A DNA stretch of 64,000 bases, from positions 6,156,501 through 6,220,500 of the forward strand of contig NZ_CP136051.1 of the NCBI RefSeq assembly GCF_032999765.1, read 5' to 3'. The translations under genes and the position numbers were made by a program. Shown here piece after piece: positions 8,627 through 17,154 of this stretch (within the stretch, counting starts at the first letter, position 1; each line of letters begins with the position of its first letter). The stretch comes from Imperialibacter roseus (GTDB lineage: Bacteria > Bacteroidota > Bacteroidia > Cytophagales > Cyclobacteriaceae). The notes under the pieces are model-generated. The model searched no databases. It saw only the letters and a program-made list of their open reading frames with translations, and had not been told where the DNA came from.

Positions 8627-8797
8627 TTATGCATCTTTTCTTTTGTAGTTGTAAGGGCAGTGCCTGCACCCGCTCTTGCAACAATAGCCTCTTTTCAGGT
8701 GGTATTCCTTTGTAAAGACAAGGAATCCCTCTTTGGTGTGGTAGTAATCTTCGGTCTTCAACCCGTACTCAACCTTCTTTGCTGATTCTTTCTCCAT
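8627..8797 (-). CDS. DUF5522 family Cys-rich small protein
   Basis: 56 residues, read directly from the gap upstream of rpmB. It begins [14 protein letters not shown], contains [20 protein letters not shown], and then has four Cys within ten residues (CCKSGCRHC) followed by PYNY. This matches DUF5522, a small widespread family of unknown role; the cysteine cluster suggests metal binding. It is 76 bp upstream of rpmB on the same strand and divergent from rocD, so it may be the first gene of the ribosomal-protein transcript. Confidence 0.85.
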   Translation of the reverse strand: MEKESAKKVEYGLKTEDYYHTKEGFLVFTKEYHLKRGYCCKSGCRHCPYNYKRKDA

Positions 8798-8825
8798 CGC
8801 CTTTTTCGGTCTAGGGGCTTTTATT

Positions 8826-8833
8826 TACCTTTG
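8826..8833 (+). promoter_or_regulatory. Candidate -7 element for rocD
   Basis: TACCTTTG matches TAnnTTTG and ends 44 bp before the ATG at 8878. A T-rich stretch at 8802-8806 sits at about the -33 spacing but is not a clean TTTG. Confidence 0.45.
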
Positions 8834-8877
8834 AAACCCTGCCCAACAGGCAATTGTTCAATCCTAAAGTCAAAGAT

Positions 8878-10158
8878 ATGATCAAGACAATGAGTAGCAA
8901 AGAAGCGATGGAGCTGGAAAACAAGTATGGAGCGCATAACTACCATCCGCTACCAGTTGTGCTTTCGAGGGGAGAGGGAGTCTTTGTGTGGGACATTGAA
9001 GGGAAGAAGTACTACGATTTTCTTTCTGCCTACTCAGCTGTCAATCAGGGGCACTGCCATCCAAAAATCATTGGCGCTTTAAAAGAACAGGCCGAGACTT
9101 TGACGCTAACCTCAAGGGCCTTCTACAGCGATGCCCTTGGTGCCTTTCAAAAATATGCCACTGAATATTTTGGTTTCGAAAAAGTGCTGCCGATGAATAC
9201 CGGCGCTGAAGGAGTGGAAACAGCGATTAAAGTATGCCGAAAGTGGGGTTATGAGAAGAAGGGCATTGCTGCCGATCAGGCAAAAATCATTGTGTGCGAG
9301 CAAAACTTCCATGGTCGCACCACTACAATCGTGTCTTTTTCCAGCGATGAGGGGGCCAGAAGAAACTTTGGGCCGCTTACGCCCGGTTTTGTAAAGATAC
9401 CCTACAATGACATTGAAGCTTTAAAAGAAGCTTTGAAGGATCCGAATGTGGCGGGCTTTCTTGTGGAGCCCATCCAGGGCGAAGCAGGAGTTTACACACC
9501 AGCCGACACCTATATAAGGGAAGCCGCTACTTTGTGCAAAGCCAGCAACGTTCTATTCATTGCCGACGAAATTCAAACGGGCATCGCCCGTACTGGCAGT
9601 TTGCTGGCAGTTTGCGGCAACTGCTCGTGTGAAGGCAATTGCGAGCGGCAGCCTGCGACTTATACAAAGCCTGATATTCTTATCCTTGGCAAAGCCATGT
9701 CGGGTGGTGCTTATCCGGTGTCTGCCGTTCTTGCCGATGACCGCATCATGGATGTGCTCACCCCCGGCACGCATGGTTCTACCTTCGGTGGCAACCCACT
9801 GGCATGCAAGGTGGCCATGGCGGCGCTCGATGTTGTGAAAGACGAGAAACTGGCACAGAATGCCCGCCAACTGGGGGTAATCTTTCGTGAAAGAATGGGC
9901 AAATTCATAGCGACAACGAAGCTTGTGAAAATGGTAAGGGGTAAGGGCCTGCTCAACGCCATTCTTATCAACGATACAGAAGACAGTAGCACAGCCTGGG
10001 ATATTTGCGTGGCTCTTAAAGACAATGGCCTTTTGGCCAAGCCGACCCATGGCAACATTATTCGGTTTGCCCCCCCATTGGTAATGACCGAAGAACAGCT
10101 TCACGATTGTTGCGACATTATCGAAAAAACAATTCGGGAGTTTGAGCTAAAAGGCTGA
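8878..10158 (+). CDS. rocD: Ornithine--oxo-acid aminotransferase
   Basis: 426 residues from the ATG at 8878 (a TTG at 8854 and an ATG at 8890 are alternatives). Class III aminotransferase with PLP-binding features: NTGAEGVETA, the Asp in FIADEIQTGIARTG and the Schiff-base Lys272 in LGKAMSGGAYP. The N-terminal YGAHNYHPLPVVLSRGEGV is characteristic of ornithine delta-aminotransferase, which makes glutamate semialdehyde from ornithine. Odd: between IARTGSLLA and the Lys272 loop is an insert with Cys246, Cys249, Cys251 and Cys255 (CX2CXCX3C), absent from textbook enzymes and resembling a metal or Fe-S site. It is monocistronic, with its own promoter. Confidence 0.92.
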   Translation: MIKTMSSKEAMELENKYGAHNYHPLPVVLSRGEGVFVWDIEGKKYYDFLSAYSAVNQGHCHPKIIGALKEQAETLTLTSRAFYSDALGAFQKYATEYFGFEKVLPMNTGAEGVETAIKVCRKWGYEKKGIAADQAKIIVCEQNFHGRTTTIVSFSSDEGARRNFGPLTPGFVKIPYNDIEALKEALKDPNVAGFLVEPIQGEAGVYTPADTYIREAATLCKASNVLFIADEIQTGIARTGSLLAVCGNCSCEGNCERQPATYTKPDILILGKAMSGGAYPVSAVLADDRIMDVLTPGTHGSTFGGNPLACKVAMAALDVVKDEKLAQNARQLGVIFRERMGKFIATTKLVKMVRGKGLLNAILINDTEDSSTAWDICVALKDNGLLAKPTHGNIIRFAPPLVMTEEQLHDCCDIIEKTIREFELKG

Positions 10159-10227
10159 TTGATAAGCACCTGCTATGATAGCTTTTAAACCTAGGCAACA
10201 GAGGTAGCATATACCCCATACGGGGCA

Positions 10228-10258
10228 TTTGTTATTCCCTTTTGCTCGTATACCTTTA
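10228..10258 (+). promoter_or_regulatory. Candidate promoter of the TPR sensor kinase
   Basis: TTTG at 10228-10231, a 19-bp spacer and TACCTTTA at 10251-10258 (one mismatch to TAnnTTTG). The ATG follows 24 bp later at 10283. Both boxes and the spacing fit the Bacteroidota promoter. Confidence 0.5.
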
Positions 10259-10282
10259 GGGGATTTACAGCCAACAGTTAGT

Positions 10283-12301
10283 ATGAGCCTAAGGGTATTA
10301 TTGTTTTTTGTTTTCTCGCTTTCGGGAGGGGCGGCCTTATTGGCGCAAAATGCTGAGCTTGACAGCCTGGAGAAAGTTTTACCACAACAAACGGGCAACG
10401 ATAAAATATCCACGCTCAACGCAATTTCCTGGCACTACCGGCAAGCAAACACCATAAAAGCGATGGGGCTTGCCAAGTCCGCTCTAACGTTGTCGGAAGA
10501 AGCCAATTACCTGGAAGGGAAAGCTTTGTCACTTCAATCGGTTGGTGCCGCTTATGAAGCCACGAGCAACTTCGACAGTGCGCTGCTTTTTTTCAATAAG
10601 TCCCTGGCCATTAAGCAGGCACTTGGCGATACTACCGACATTGCCGCATCGCTCAACAACATTGCCATGGTGCATGACCAGCTAGGCAAAGATGAAATGG
10701 CGCTGACCAACTACTTTCAGGCCCTAAGGATGTACGAAGCCGTCAACGACCTTTTCTCCCAGGCCATGGTGCTGGGGAACATCGGCATTGTGTACAAAAA
10801 ACAAAAGGACTACACAAAAGTGCTCACATACTACGAGCGAGCCCTCGAAATTTATCAAAGCGAACAATCAGTGTTCGGCTCGTCAGTCGTGCAGGGAAAC
10901 ATCGCCTCCATTCTTATTATTCTTGGAAACTACAATCAAGCGATTGAGGCAGCTAAAAAATCACTTCAGGGCTATGAAAGCCTCGGGTACAGTCGGCTCA
11001 TGGCCTACCCACTAGGCAACCTGGCGATTGCTTACGATAGTCTGAAAGAGCTTTCGGTTGCCCGTGACTATTACATGCAGGCACTAACATTGCATAAAGA
11101 AAATAACAACACTGCTGAAGTGTCCTTCACACTAAAGAACCTTGCAGGCAACGAGCTGGCGGCGGGAGAGTACTCAAAGGCATTGGCTCACGCCACGGAG
11201 GCATATCAGCTGGCCTCTTCTACCAAAGCTAATGACGTGCTGATGCAAGCCCTGGTAATAATTACAAAGTGTGAGCAGCGGTTGGGTAACTACCAGAAGG
11301 CATTTACCTATCAACAACAGTACATAGGCCTACGAGACAAAGCCTTTGAAGAAGAAAAGACGAAGGCAACATTGGAGCTTGAAGCGAAATATGAAACGGA
11401 AAAGAAAGACCGGGAGCTCGAGCTACAGCGGTTGTCGCTGGTAGAAAAAGACCTGGAGATTCAAAAAAGTCGAGTTGCTCAGGTAGCCTTGGGAGGGGCT
11501 CTTGTGTTTCTGATCATCCTTGGCTTGCTTGTCAGGGCAAGGATCAAACTTAACTACCAGAGGAAGCTGGATGAGGAAAAATTGGCTAAGCAAGAAGAAT
11601 TGCTCAGGGCTGTGATTAGCTCAGTGGAAGGTGAAAGAAAGCGCTTTTCCGAGGACTTACACGACAGTTTTGGCCAGCTTATTTCGGTATTAAAAATGAA
11701 CGTCGATTCGCTATCGGCAGCGCCGCTTTCTGCCTCAGCCGACCGACAGCGAATGTTTGACCAATCGGTGTCGGTGCTCAACGACATGTATGGTGAGTTG
11801 AAAAACGTATGCTTTAACTTAATGCCAAAGGCGCTGATTCAACACGGACTGCCCGTTGGGGTCAATGAGTTGGTGGCACGAATCAATCACACCGGAAAGC
11901 TCCGTGCAGAAAGTCATTTCTTCGATCTGGATAGCCGGCTAGCCGATATTCAGGAGATATCCCTGTACCGGATCGTGCAGGAGTGGACCAACAACATCCT
12001 CAAGTATTCCGATGCTAGAAACATTTTTATCCAAATCACACGTGACGAGGCTGAAATAACGCTTACCATAGAAGACGATGGCATGGGCTTCGATGAAAAA
12101 ATATTAAAAATGGGCCAGGGAAACGGATGGAAAAACTTACAGTCACGCACTAATCTGATGAAAGGCACAATTGACCTGGACACAGCCCCAGGCCGAAAAG
12201 GCACGATGCTGACGGTGAACGTTCCCGCTATTCTAAAGGGACATCAGTCGAAAACAGACGCTGATAAAGTGGAAACATTACTTACCTATGCGCTGTTTTA
12301 G
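10283..12301 (+). CDS. TPR-containing sensor histidine kinase (HisKA_3 type)
   Basis: 672 residues from ATG 10283; the longer TTG start at 10229 lies in the promoter. A signal peptide ends at LLAQ. About residues 35-350 are tetratricopeptide repeats (for example SALLFFNKSLAIKQALGD and YTKVLTYYERALEIYQ), placed in the periplasm by the signal peptide. A charged coiled coil and a membrane helix at about 397-419 follow. The kinase has the H-box DLHDSFGQ with His460 and an ATPase domain with NNILKYSDA, DDGMGFD and GNGWKNLQSR. This is the NarX/DesK-like family, which pairs with LuxR-type regulators; such a regulator is encoded 135 bp downstream. The periplasmic signal is unknown. Confidence 0.9.
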   Translation: MSLRVLLFFVFSLSGGAALLAQNAELDSLEKVLPQQTGNDKISTLNAISWHYRQANTIKAMGLAKSALTLSEEANYLEGKALSLQSVGAAYEATSNFDSALLFFNKSLAIKQALGDTTDIAASLNNIAMVHDQLGKDEMALTNYFQALRMYEAVNDLFSQAMVLGNIGIVYKKQKDYTKVLTYYERALEIYQSEQSVFGSSVVQGNIASILIILGNYNQAIEAAKKSLQGYESLGYSRLMAYPLGNLAIAYDSLKELSVARDYYMQALTLHKENNNTAEVSFTLKNLAGNELAAGEYSKALAHATEAYQLASSTKANDVLMQALVIITKCEQRLGNYQKAFTYQQQYIGLRDKAFEEEKTKATLELEAKYETEKKDRELELQRLSLVEKDLEIQKSRVAQVALGGALVFLIILGLLVRARIKLNYQRKLDEEKLAKQEELLRAVISSVEGERKRFSEDLHDSFGQLISVLKMNVDSLSAAPLSASADRQRMFDQSVSVLNDMYGELKNVCFNLMPKALIQHGLPVGVNELVARINHTGKLRAESHFFDLDSRLADIQEISLYRIVQEWTNNILKYSDARNIFIQITRDEAEITLTIEDDGMGFDEKILKMGQGNGWKNLQSRTNLMKGTIDLDTAPGRKGTMLTVNVPAILKGHQSKTDADKVETLLTYALF

Positions 12302-12436
12302 TAAGGGCTGGTACGTAGAGCAAAATCACCTGCCGGGGGGATGTTGAAAAATTGATTGCCTGACTAATTTTCAGACATGAAGCCTTTCAGCAATATTTCC
12401 TCTAAATTCATCCGGAAGTTTAGCGGAACTAAGAAA

Positions 12437-13063
12437 ATGGAGAAAGTGAAGGTTTTTCTGGTCGACGACCATGCCATCCTTATGGATGGTGTGAGATCGT
12501 TGCTCAACAATACCGAGGAGTACGAAGTGGTAAGCACGGCCTCCACAGCCGAGGACGCATTGAAGTACCTGCAGAGGCAAGCCGTTGACATCCTGATATC
12601 GGACTACAGCCTTCCAGGCATGGACGGCCTGGGGCTGGTAAAAGTGATGCAACGCATAAAACCAGAGGTGAAAATCCTCATTATGAGTATGCACGATGAA
12701 GCACATCTGGTAAAGGAAATTCTAAAGGAGGGCATTAAGGGTTACTTGCTAAAGAAGGACTCACAAAAGGAGCTTATTGCGGCTCTCGATCAAATTAGAG
12801 CTGGCAGAACCTACCTGAGCAATGAAATCAATACGCTGTTGATTCAAAATTTGCAAAACCCCGATGAAGGAAAACTGCTCACCGAACGGGAAAGGGAAAT
12901 ACTGAAGCTGATTGCGAAAGAATACACGAATAAGGACATTGCTGAAGAACTGTTCATCAGTGAACGCACAGTGGAAACTCACCGCAAAAATATCTTTCGC
13001 AAAACTAAGACTAACTCTCTTGTTGGCCTGATCAAGTTTGCCTATGCCAACAACCTGGTGTAA
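12437..13063 (+). CDS. Response regulator, NarL/FixJ (LuxR HTH) type
   Basis: 208 residues if started at the ATG at 12437, where the receiver domain begins at once (VKVFLVDDHAILMDG); an in-frame ATG at 12377 would add 20 basic residues and cannot be excluded. The phospho-acceptor is Asp56 in ISDYSLPGMDG, and the conserved Lys lies in YLLKKDS. The C-terminal LuxR HTH is clear: LTEREREILKLIAKEYTN, then NKDIAEELFISERTVETH. It is the natural partner of the upstream TPR kinase. Two exbD genes follow 59 bp later and may be in the same unit. Confidence 0.92.
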   Translation: MEKVKVFLVDDHAILMDGVRSLLNNTEEYEVVSTASTAEDALKYLQRQAVDILISDYSLPGMDGLGLVKVMQRIKPEVKILIMSMHDEAHLVKEILKEGIKGYLLKKDSQKELIAALDQIRAGRTYLSNEINTLLIQNLQNPDEGKLLTEREREILKLIAKEYTNKDIAEELFISERTVETHRKNIFRKTKTNSLVGLIKFAYANNLV

Positions 13064-13122
13064 AAAAGGCCAAATCAAACTGTGACTTTTGGGCTTCCTC
13101 CTGATTATACAGGTAAAAAGCC

Positions 13123-13671
13123 ATGAAAATCACCCGAAAAGTAAACCAGGAGCCAGTCAATACAGGCTCAATGGCGGACATAGCCTTTCTGCTTCTCATA
13201 TTCTTTCTTGTCTCCACCACCATCCTTCAGGAGAAGGGACTCATGATCACCTTACCGCCAGATCAGGAGAAACAGCCTGTGATGCCTGTGAATGATAGAA
13301 ACCTCTTCAAAATAAGCATCAACTCCAAAAACGAATTCCTGATTCAGGACGAACCCAAGCAAGACCTTGTCGGGCTCAGGGAAGAGCTGAGAATGTTCAT
13401 TTTGAACCCCACCGAAGCAAGCGACCTGGCCGAGTCCCCCAAAAAGGCCATTGTATCGCTAAAGTCAAACCGTGGTACCGACTACGCCGCTTTTATTGCG
13501 GTACTCGATGAAGTAAAAGGTGCTTATTACGATATCTATGGCGAAAGGGTAGGATTGTCTGGCGATCAGTATAGACACCTCGACCTGGACGATTCCAGAC
13601 AGCTGGCTTTGTACGAGAGGGGAAAAGAGGGAATTCCCATGAACATATCCATTGCTGAACCAAACAAATAG
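13123..13671 (+). CDS. ExbD/TolR family biopolymer transport protein (first copy)
   Basis: 182 residues. A short basic cytoplasmic N-terminus is followed by one membrane helix with the family Asp in SMADIAFLLLIFFLVSTT, then a periplasmic domain. In ExbB-ExbD motors this Asp is the proton carrier that powers TonB. The periplasmic part is longer than in E. coli ExbD and ends with a segment that lacks known motifs. A second ExbD gene starts 5 bp later, but no exbB/tolQ or tonB gene lies in the window, so its motor partner must be encoded elsewhere. Confidence 0.88.
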   Translation: MKITRKVNQEPVNTGSMADIAFLLLIFFLVSTTILQEKGLMITLPPDQEKQPVMPVNDRNLFKISINSKNEFLIQDEPKQDLVGLREELRMFILNPTEASDLAESPKKAIVSLKSNRGTDYAAFIAVLDEVKGAYYDIYGERVGLSGDQYRHLDLDDSRQLALYERGKEGIPMNISIAEPNK

Positions 13672-13675
13672 CACC

Positions 13676-14128
13676 ATGAAATCCTTTAAACGAAAAACCA
13701 TTGTGAATGCCGAGATTTCTACGGCGTCGCTTCCTGACATCGTCTTTTTACTGCTGTTCTTTTTTATGGTAACTGCTGTTATCAGAACAGACGAAAAGCT
13801 CGTGAAGTACGAAGTGCCCAAGGCGAAGCATATCAATAAGGCTGAAATGAAGACCCTCATCAGGGAGCTTCAGGTGGGCTTGCCAGCCAATACCCGACTA
13901 GGCACGGAGCCTTTGATTTCTGATGGAAGCCACTATTTGAAGATCAACGAGTTGGTACAGTGGGTCAACCAGGAAAAGGCGACCTTACCGGAGCCATACA
14001 AAGACCAGATGATCATTGTGCTGAAAGCTGATGAAGCAGTGAAAATGGGGTTGATCGCCGATATACAACAGGAACTGAGAAAGTCGAATGCAAGAAAGGT
14101 GCTGTACAGGTCGAAGGAAAATATTTAA
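13676..14128 (+). CDS. ExbD/TolR family biopolymer transport protein (second copy)
   Basis: 150 residues from ATG 13676; a TTG at 13652 would overlap the previous gene. It has a basic N-terminus, then ASLPDIVFLLLFFFMVTAV with the family Asp at the start of the single membrane helix, and a periplasmic domain. It differs from the first copy (helix and periplasmic part), so the two may form a mixed ExbD pair, as is common in Bacteroidota TonB motors. Its end overlaps the convergent GH3 gene by 4 bp. Confidence 0.87.
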   Translation: MKSFKRKTIVNAEISTASLPDIVFLLLFFFMVTAVIRTDEKLVKYEVPKAKHINKAEMKTLIRELQVGLPANTRLGTEPLISDGSHYLKINELVQWVNQEKATLPEPYKDQMIIVLKADEAVKMGLIADIQQELRKSNARKVLYRSKENI

Positions 14129-15213
14129 TATCCTCTGGCCCTCTTCAGCTTCACTATTCTGTCATAAGATTGCTTGATTCTTTCCTTTGGGATTTCTCCA
14201 TTTTCCACCTTGCTTCGGATGATCTGATGGATTTGGTTCGCCGAATACCTTTCTGTTTGGCCCACATTATTGCAAATCAGCAGCATGTCTACTCCTGCGT
14301 TGATGGCCAACTCAATGGCCTTGTCCATGCCATAGTGTTTGCTGATGGCATGCATTTGCATATCGTCGGAGAAAACAACGCCGTTAAACCCGATGAAGTC
14401 CCTTAGGATGTTTTGAATAATCTTTTTTGATAGGGTGGCTGGCAGGGAGTCGGGATCGAGGTGTGCATTCACAATATGCGCCGACATTACAGCGTCCAGG
14501 CGGCCTTCATCAATAAGCAGCTTAAAAGGTCTGATCTCGTCAAACTGCCAGCTATTGCTCACGTCGGCCATGCTGCTGTGGGTGTCCTTGCTGGAGCTGC
14601 CGTGGCCGGGAAAGTGCTTGATGGACGTGACAATGCCTTCCTCCTGATGCGCCTTGATGAAAGCCGCAGCATACAGCGCCACCGAGTCGGCATTGCTGCT
14701 AAATGACCTGCCTAGTTTCACGATGACAGGGTTGTCCGGGTTCACAGCCACATCCACTGAAGGCGCAAAGTTGAGGTTGAAGCCCAATTCACGAAGCTGG
14801 ACCGCCATACGCTTGGCCTGGGCATATGTGCTGTCGGCAATGCCCTGCCTGCCCAACTCCTGCGCCGACTTTGTTGTGACAAATCCATATTTAGGCTTCA
14901 GCCTGTTTACCCTTCCACCCTCCTCGTCAATGGCAATCCACAAAGGAATAGCTGACGCATATTTCAGTGTGTTGTTAAGCTGCCGGAGATTCTCAGCAGT
15001 ATTGGTTTTGGTCAGGTTTTTCTCAAAATAGATCACCCCACCCACTTTGCCATCTTCAATGGCTTTTAGGAGTCCATCACCCTCTTTAATCGATTGCCTT
15101 TCCTCCAGTCCGATCATGATCATTTGGCCGATCATGATGTCGAGGCTGTCTGTTTGGGCAACTACGCTGCCACAAAAAAATAGTGTTATTAATAAGGTAT
15201 AAATGTTTTTCAT
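14125..15213 (-). CDS. Secreted glycoside hydrolase family 3 (NagZ-like beta-hexosaminidase domain)
   Basis: 362 residues with a signal peptide ending in SVVAQ. It is the single TIM-barrel form of GH3. Markers are IDEEGGRVNRL, the KHFPGHGSSSKDTH loop that holds the catalytic His-Asp pair of NagZ-type enzymes, and the nucleophile Asp in VFSDDMQM. NagZ enzymes remove GlcNAc from peptidoglycan fragments; a periplasmic form with the same specificity is likely but not certain. The ATG overlaps the stop of the ceramidase-like gene by 4 bp (ATGA), so the two are coupled. Confidence 0.9.
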   Translation of the reverse strand: MKNIYTLLITLFFCGSVVAQTDSLDIMIGQMIMIGLEERQSIKEGDGLLKAIEDGKVGGVIYFEKNLTKTNTAENLRQLNNTLKYASAIPLWIAIDEEGGRVNRLKPKYGFVTTKSAQELGRQGIADSTYAQAKRMAVQLRELGFNLNFAPSVDVAVNPDNPVIVKLGRSFSSNADSVALYAAAFIKAHQEEGIVTSIKHFPGHGSSSKDTHSSMADVSNSWQFDEIRPFKLLIDEGRLDAVMSAHIVNAHLDPDSLPATLSKKIIQNILRDFIGFNGVVFSDDMQMHAISKHYGMDKAIELAINAGVDMLLICNNVGQTERYSANQIHQIIRSKVENGEIPKERIKQSYDRIVKLKRARGY

Positions 15214-16562
15214 TTAGCGGTGTCGATTATATCACCAATAACTTCCGAAAAATAAGCACCATTGTAAGGCCCAAACCAGTTCATTGTCCTGGTTTCGTAC
15301 TTGTTCAAATCATACCATTCGTCTTTTGTAACATAGCCCACGTAGCCTCCATTAAAGCTGGTGACCATCAGGTTCTGCCCCTGGGCTCGGGCCATGCTGT
15401 CTAGTGGTGCCATCAACTCTCCCGAAAAGTCGCAGGGTGTGCCAACCAAAAGGTTGTCCCCAATCTTCAAATAACTAACACCCGAGTCATAGTCGCCAAA
15501 CAGCCAGTAAAACACCCAGGGCCGGGCGCTGATGTTCTCCGACACCTTGAAGCTCGGCTGGCGCAATTCCAATGGAAGGTATCCGCTCGAAATCGACGTA
15601 ACGTATTCCGCCTGTATTAGAAAGCTGATTTGAGCAAATTGTGTCGCCAGATGCCCGGAAATATATTCCGCTTTTTCCCAGCCGTCAATTCCTTTTGGGC
15701 TATTAGGCCCTTGACTGCCCACAGCACCCGCACCGTATATCACGAAGTCTGCCAGAGAGTCGGCGACAAAGGTTTTTCGCAATGCAGCCGGGTAGTCGGC
15801 CGACAAGGCCAGGAAGCTGGAGGGTAGCGTGGTGGCATGTGCCGCAAACGTGGTAAACAAGGCACTTTTGCCGGAGTCTTTCACCACCTTCATCACCCTG
15901 AACCACGGATCGATCGTTCCTTTTTCTTTTACAAGACGATTGTAAATAAGCTCCCCGGCATCGAATGTCGCAAACCCGATTTTGGCCCTTTCTCTGTTTC
16001 CTTCCGCATCCTTTATGCTTTGAATCACCGCTTCAGCAATAAAATCAGCTACTTCCGGTTGGTAAGTGCCTGCAAACAACGTTCCTGTCAATCCGGGGCT
16101 CCAGGCCCCAATGCTGCAATGCGAGTGGACAGCAGTGAGAAAAGTGTTTTGGATAGAGTATCCTAATGACGGAAGCAGATTTTTTAACCTGATAACCACC
16201 TCGGGAGGTGTGATAAGGAGATCGAAGCTTACGATTGCTGCCTTTGCTTTTCCGTTGGAAAACACCATCGTCTTCACACCAACAGAATCATGAACGCCCT
16301 CAAAATGGGCTCCTTTTCTTTTTCCGTAGCCAGCCAATGGAATGGACTCAGGATAAACCAGAGAAGCTTCCGCCCAGCCAACTTGCAGCGTATCGCCAAC
16401 TGAATTTTGGTAGGCGGCTGCCAGGGAGTCCATCCTGGCATGCATGGCCTCATAGTAGGGCATTTCCTGATAGGGAGTCCTGTCAATCGTCGTCAGCAGG
16501 CTTAACGCCAGTACTAAAACAACGCCGACAATCCAGGCCAGTACTTTTAAGAGGCGCTTCAT
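15210..16562 (-). CDS. Neutral/alkaline ceramidase-like protein, membrane-anchored
   Basis: 450 residues. An N-terminal hydrophobic helix (about 5-25) would anchor it or act as a signal. The rest matches the N-terminal domain of neutral ceramidases: a GxGKRKG-like segment, VSFDLLITPP, a metal-site-like AVHSHCSIGAW (about residues 142-153, family form HTHSGPG), and the end motif GYVGYVTKDEWY. Family members split ceramide into sphingoid base and fatty acid. The Ser-Gly-Pro part of the family motif is replaced here, and the C-terminal Ig-like domain is absent, so the substrate is uncertain. It sits between a DinB gene (1 bp gap) and GH3 (4-bp overlap). Confidence 0.82.
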   Translation of the reverse strand: MKRLLKVLAWIVGVVLVLALSLLTTIDRTPYQEMPYYEAMHARMDSLAAAYQNSVGDTLQVGWAEASLVYPESIPLAGYGKRKGAHFEGVHDSVGVKTMVFSNGKAKAAIVSFDLLITPPEVVIRLKNLLPSLGYSIQNTFLTAVHSHCSIGAWSPGLTGTLFAGTYQPEVADFIAEAVIQSIKDAEGNRERAKIGFATFDAGELIYNRLVKEKGTIDPWFRVMKVVKDSGKSALFTTFAAHATTLPSSFLALSADYPAALRKTFVADSLADFVIYGAGAVGSQGPNSPKGIDGWEKAEYISGHLATQFAQISFLIQAEYVTSISSGYLPLELRQPSFKVSENISARPWVFYWLFGDYDSGVSYLKIGDNLLVGTPCDFSGELMAPLDSMARAQGQNLMVTSFNGGYVGYVTKDEWYDLNKYETRTMNWFGPYNGAYFSEVIGDIIDTAK

Positions 16563-16563
16563 A

Positions 16564-17013
16564 TTAGCTGGCCACTATTCTGCGGAAGTAATTGATCTGT
16601 CCGTAATGGTAGTTAAGGTGTCCACTAAGATGAATGAGGAAATTTTGCGTCGTCATTGGCTTGCCGAAAACCTCAATAGGGTAGTTGCTGTGCAGTTGCT
16701 CTGACGTCATTTTGGCCAGCGTTTCAAGCACAGCCTTTCTTGTTGCCTGTAGCTCACTCGCCAGTTCGCTTTTGGGGAGTCCCTTTTTTCCAAACTCTCC
16801 CTCCCTGTCCCTTATGAAAGATGTTTTGCCGATAACAGCGCCAATAAAGTGTTGCAGGTTGCCTGCAAGGTGGAGAAAAAGATTGCCTGGCGAATTATTG
16901 ATTTGCCCTGCGGTTTCCCACAAAATAGCGTCAGGCGTCAATTCGAGCTCTGTCTGTAGCCTATCTAAATCTCTTTCGAAAAGCTCCATTAAATCTTTAA
17001 CAACAGTTTCCAT
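16564..17013 (-). CDS. DinB/YfiT-like four-helix protein
   Basis: 149 residues, all-helical. Candidate metal ligands of the DinB superfamily fold are visible: His in [12 protein letters not shown], then [18 protein letters not shown] at the end, which is the typical DinB closing motif. Members are thiol-dependent transferases or metal-binding proteins of mostly unknown role in thiol chemistry, and bacillithiol is a known cofactor of some, which fits the bshC gene here (inference). First gene of the DinB-ceramidase-GH3 run. Confidence 0.85.
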   Translation of the reverse strand: METVVKDLMELFERDLDRLQTELELTPDAILWETAGQINNSPGNLFLHLAGNLQHFIGAVIGKTSFIRDREGEFGKKGLPKSELASELQATRKAVLETLAKMTSEQLHSNYPIEVFGKPMTTQNFLIHLSGHLNYHYGQINYFRRIVAS

Positions 17014-17020
17014 CGCTTCT

Positions 17021-17028
17021 TATTTTTG
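17021..17028 (+). promoter_or_regulatory. Candidate -7 element for the Asp-box protein
   Basis: TATTTTTG matches TAnnTTTG exactly. The next plausible ATG is at 17155, so the leader would be about 120 nt. The TTG inside this element is the start of the longest reading frame and is therefore unlikely to be used. Confidence 0.45.
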
Positions 17029-17154
17029 TATTCAAAGACTAAAATTCCCGGCCAGTTCTATGAGTGGTGTTGGGCTTTAGGCTCGAAATTAAGACATTGG
17101 AAGAAAATACTACCTCAAAAGACCTATTTACTTAGAGATATAACCAACCTTAAC

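Noticed and set aside
9553-10104. Long minus-strand reading frame antisense to rocD
   Set aside because: It is a shadow of the rocD coding region, whose motifs are all present on the plus strand.
17026-17154. TTG start and extra 43 residues for the Asp-box protein
   Set aside because: The TTG is part of the TAnnTTTG element at 17021-17028, and the added residues precede the signal peptide.
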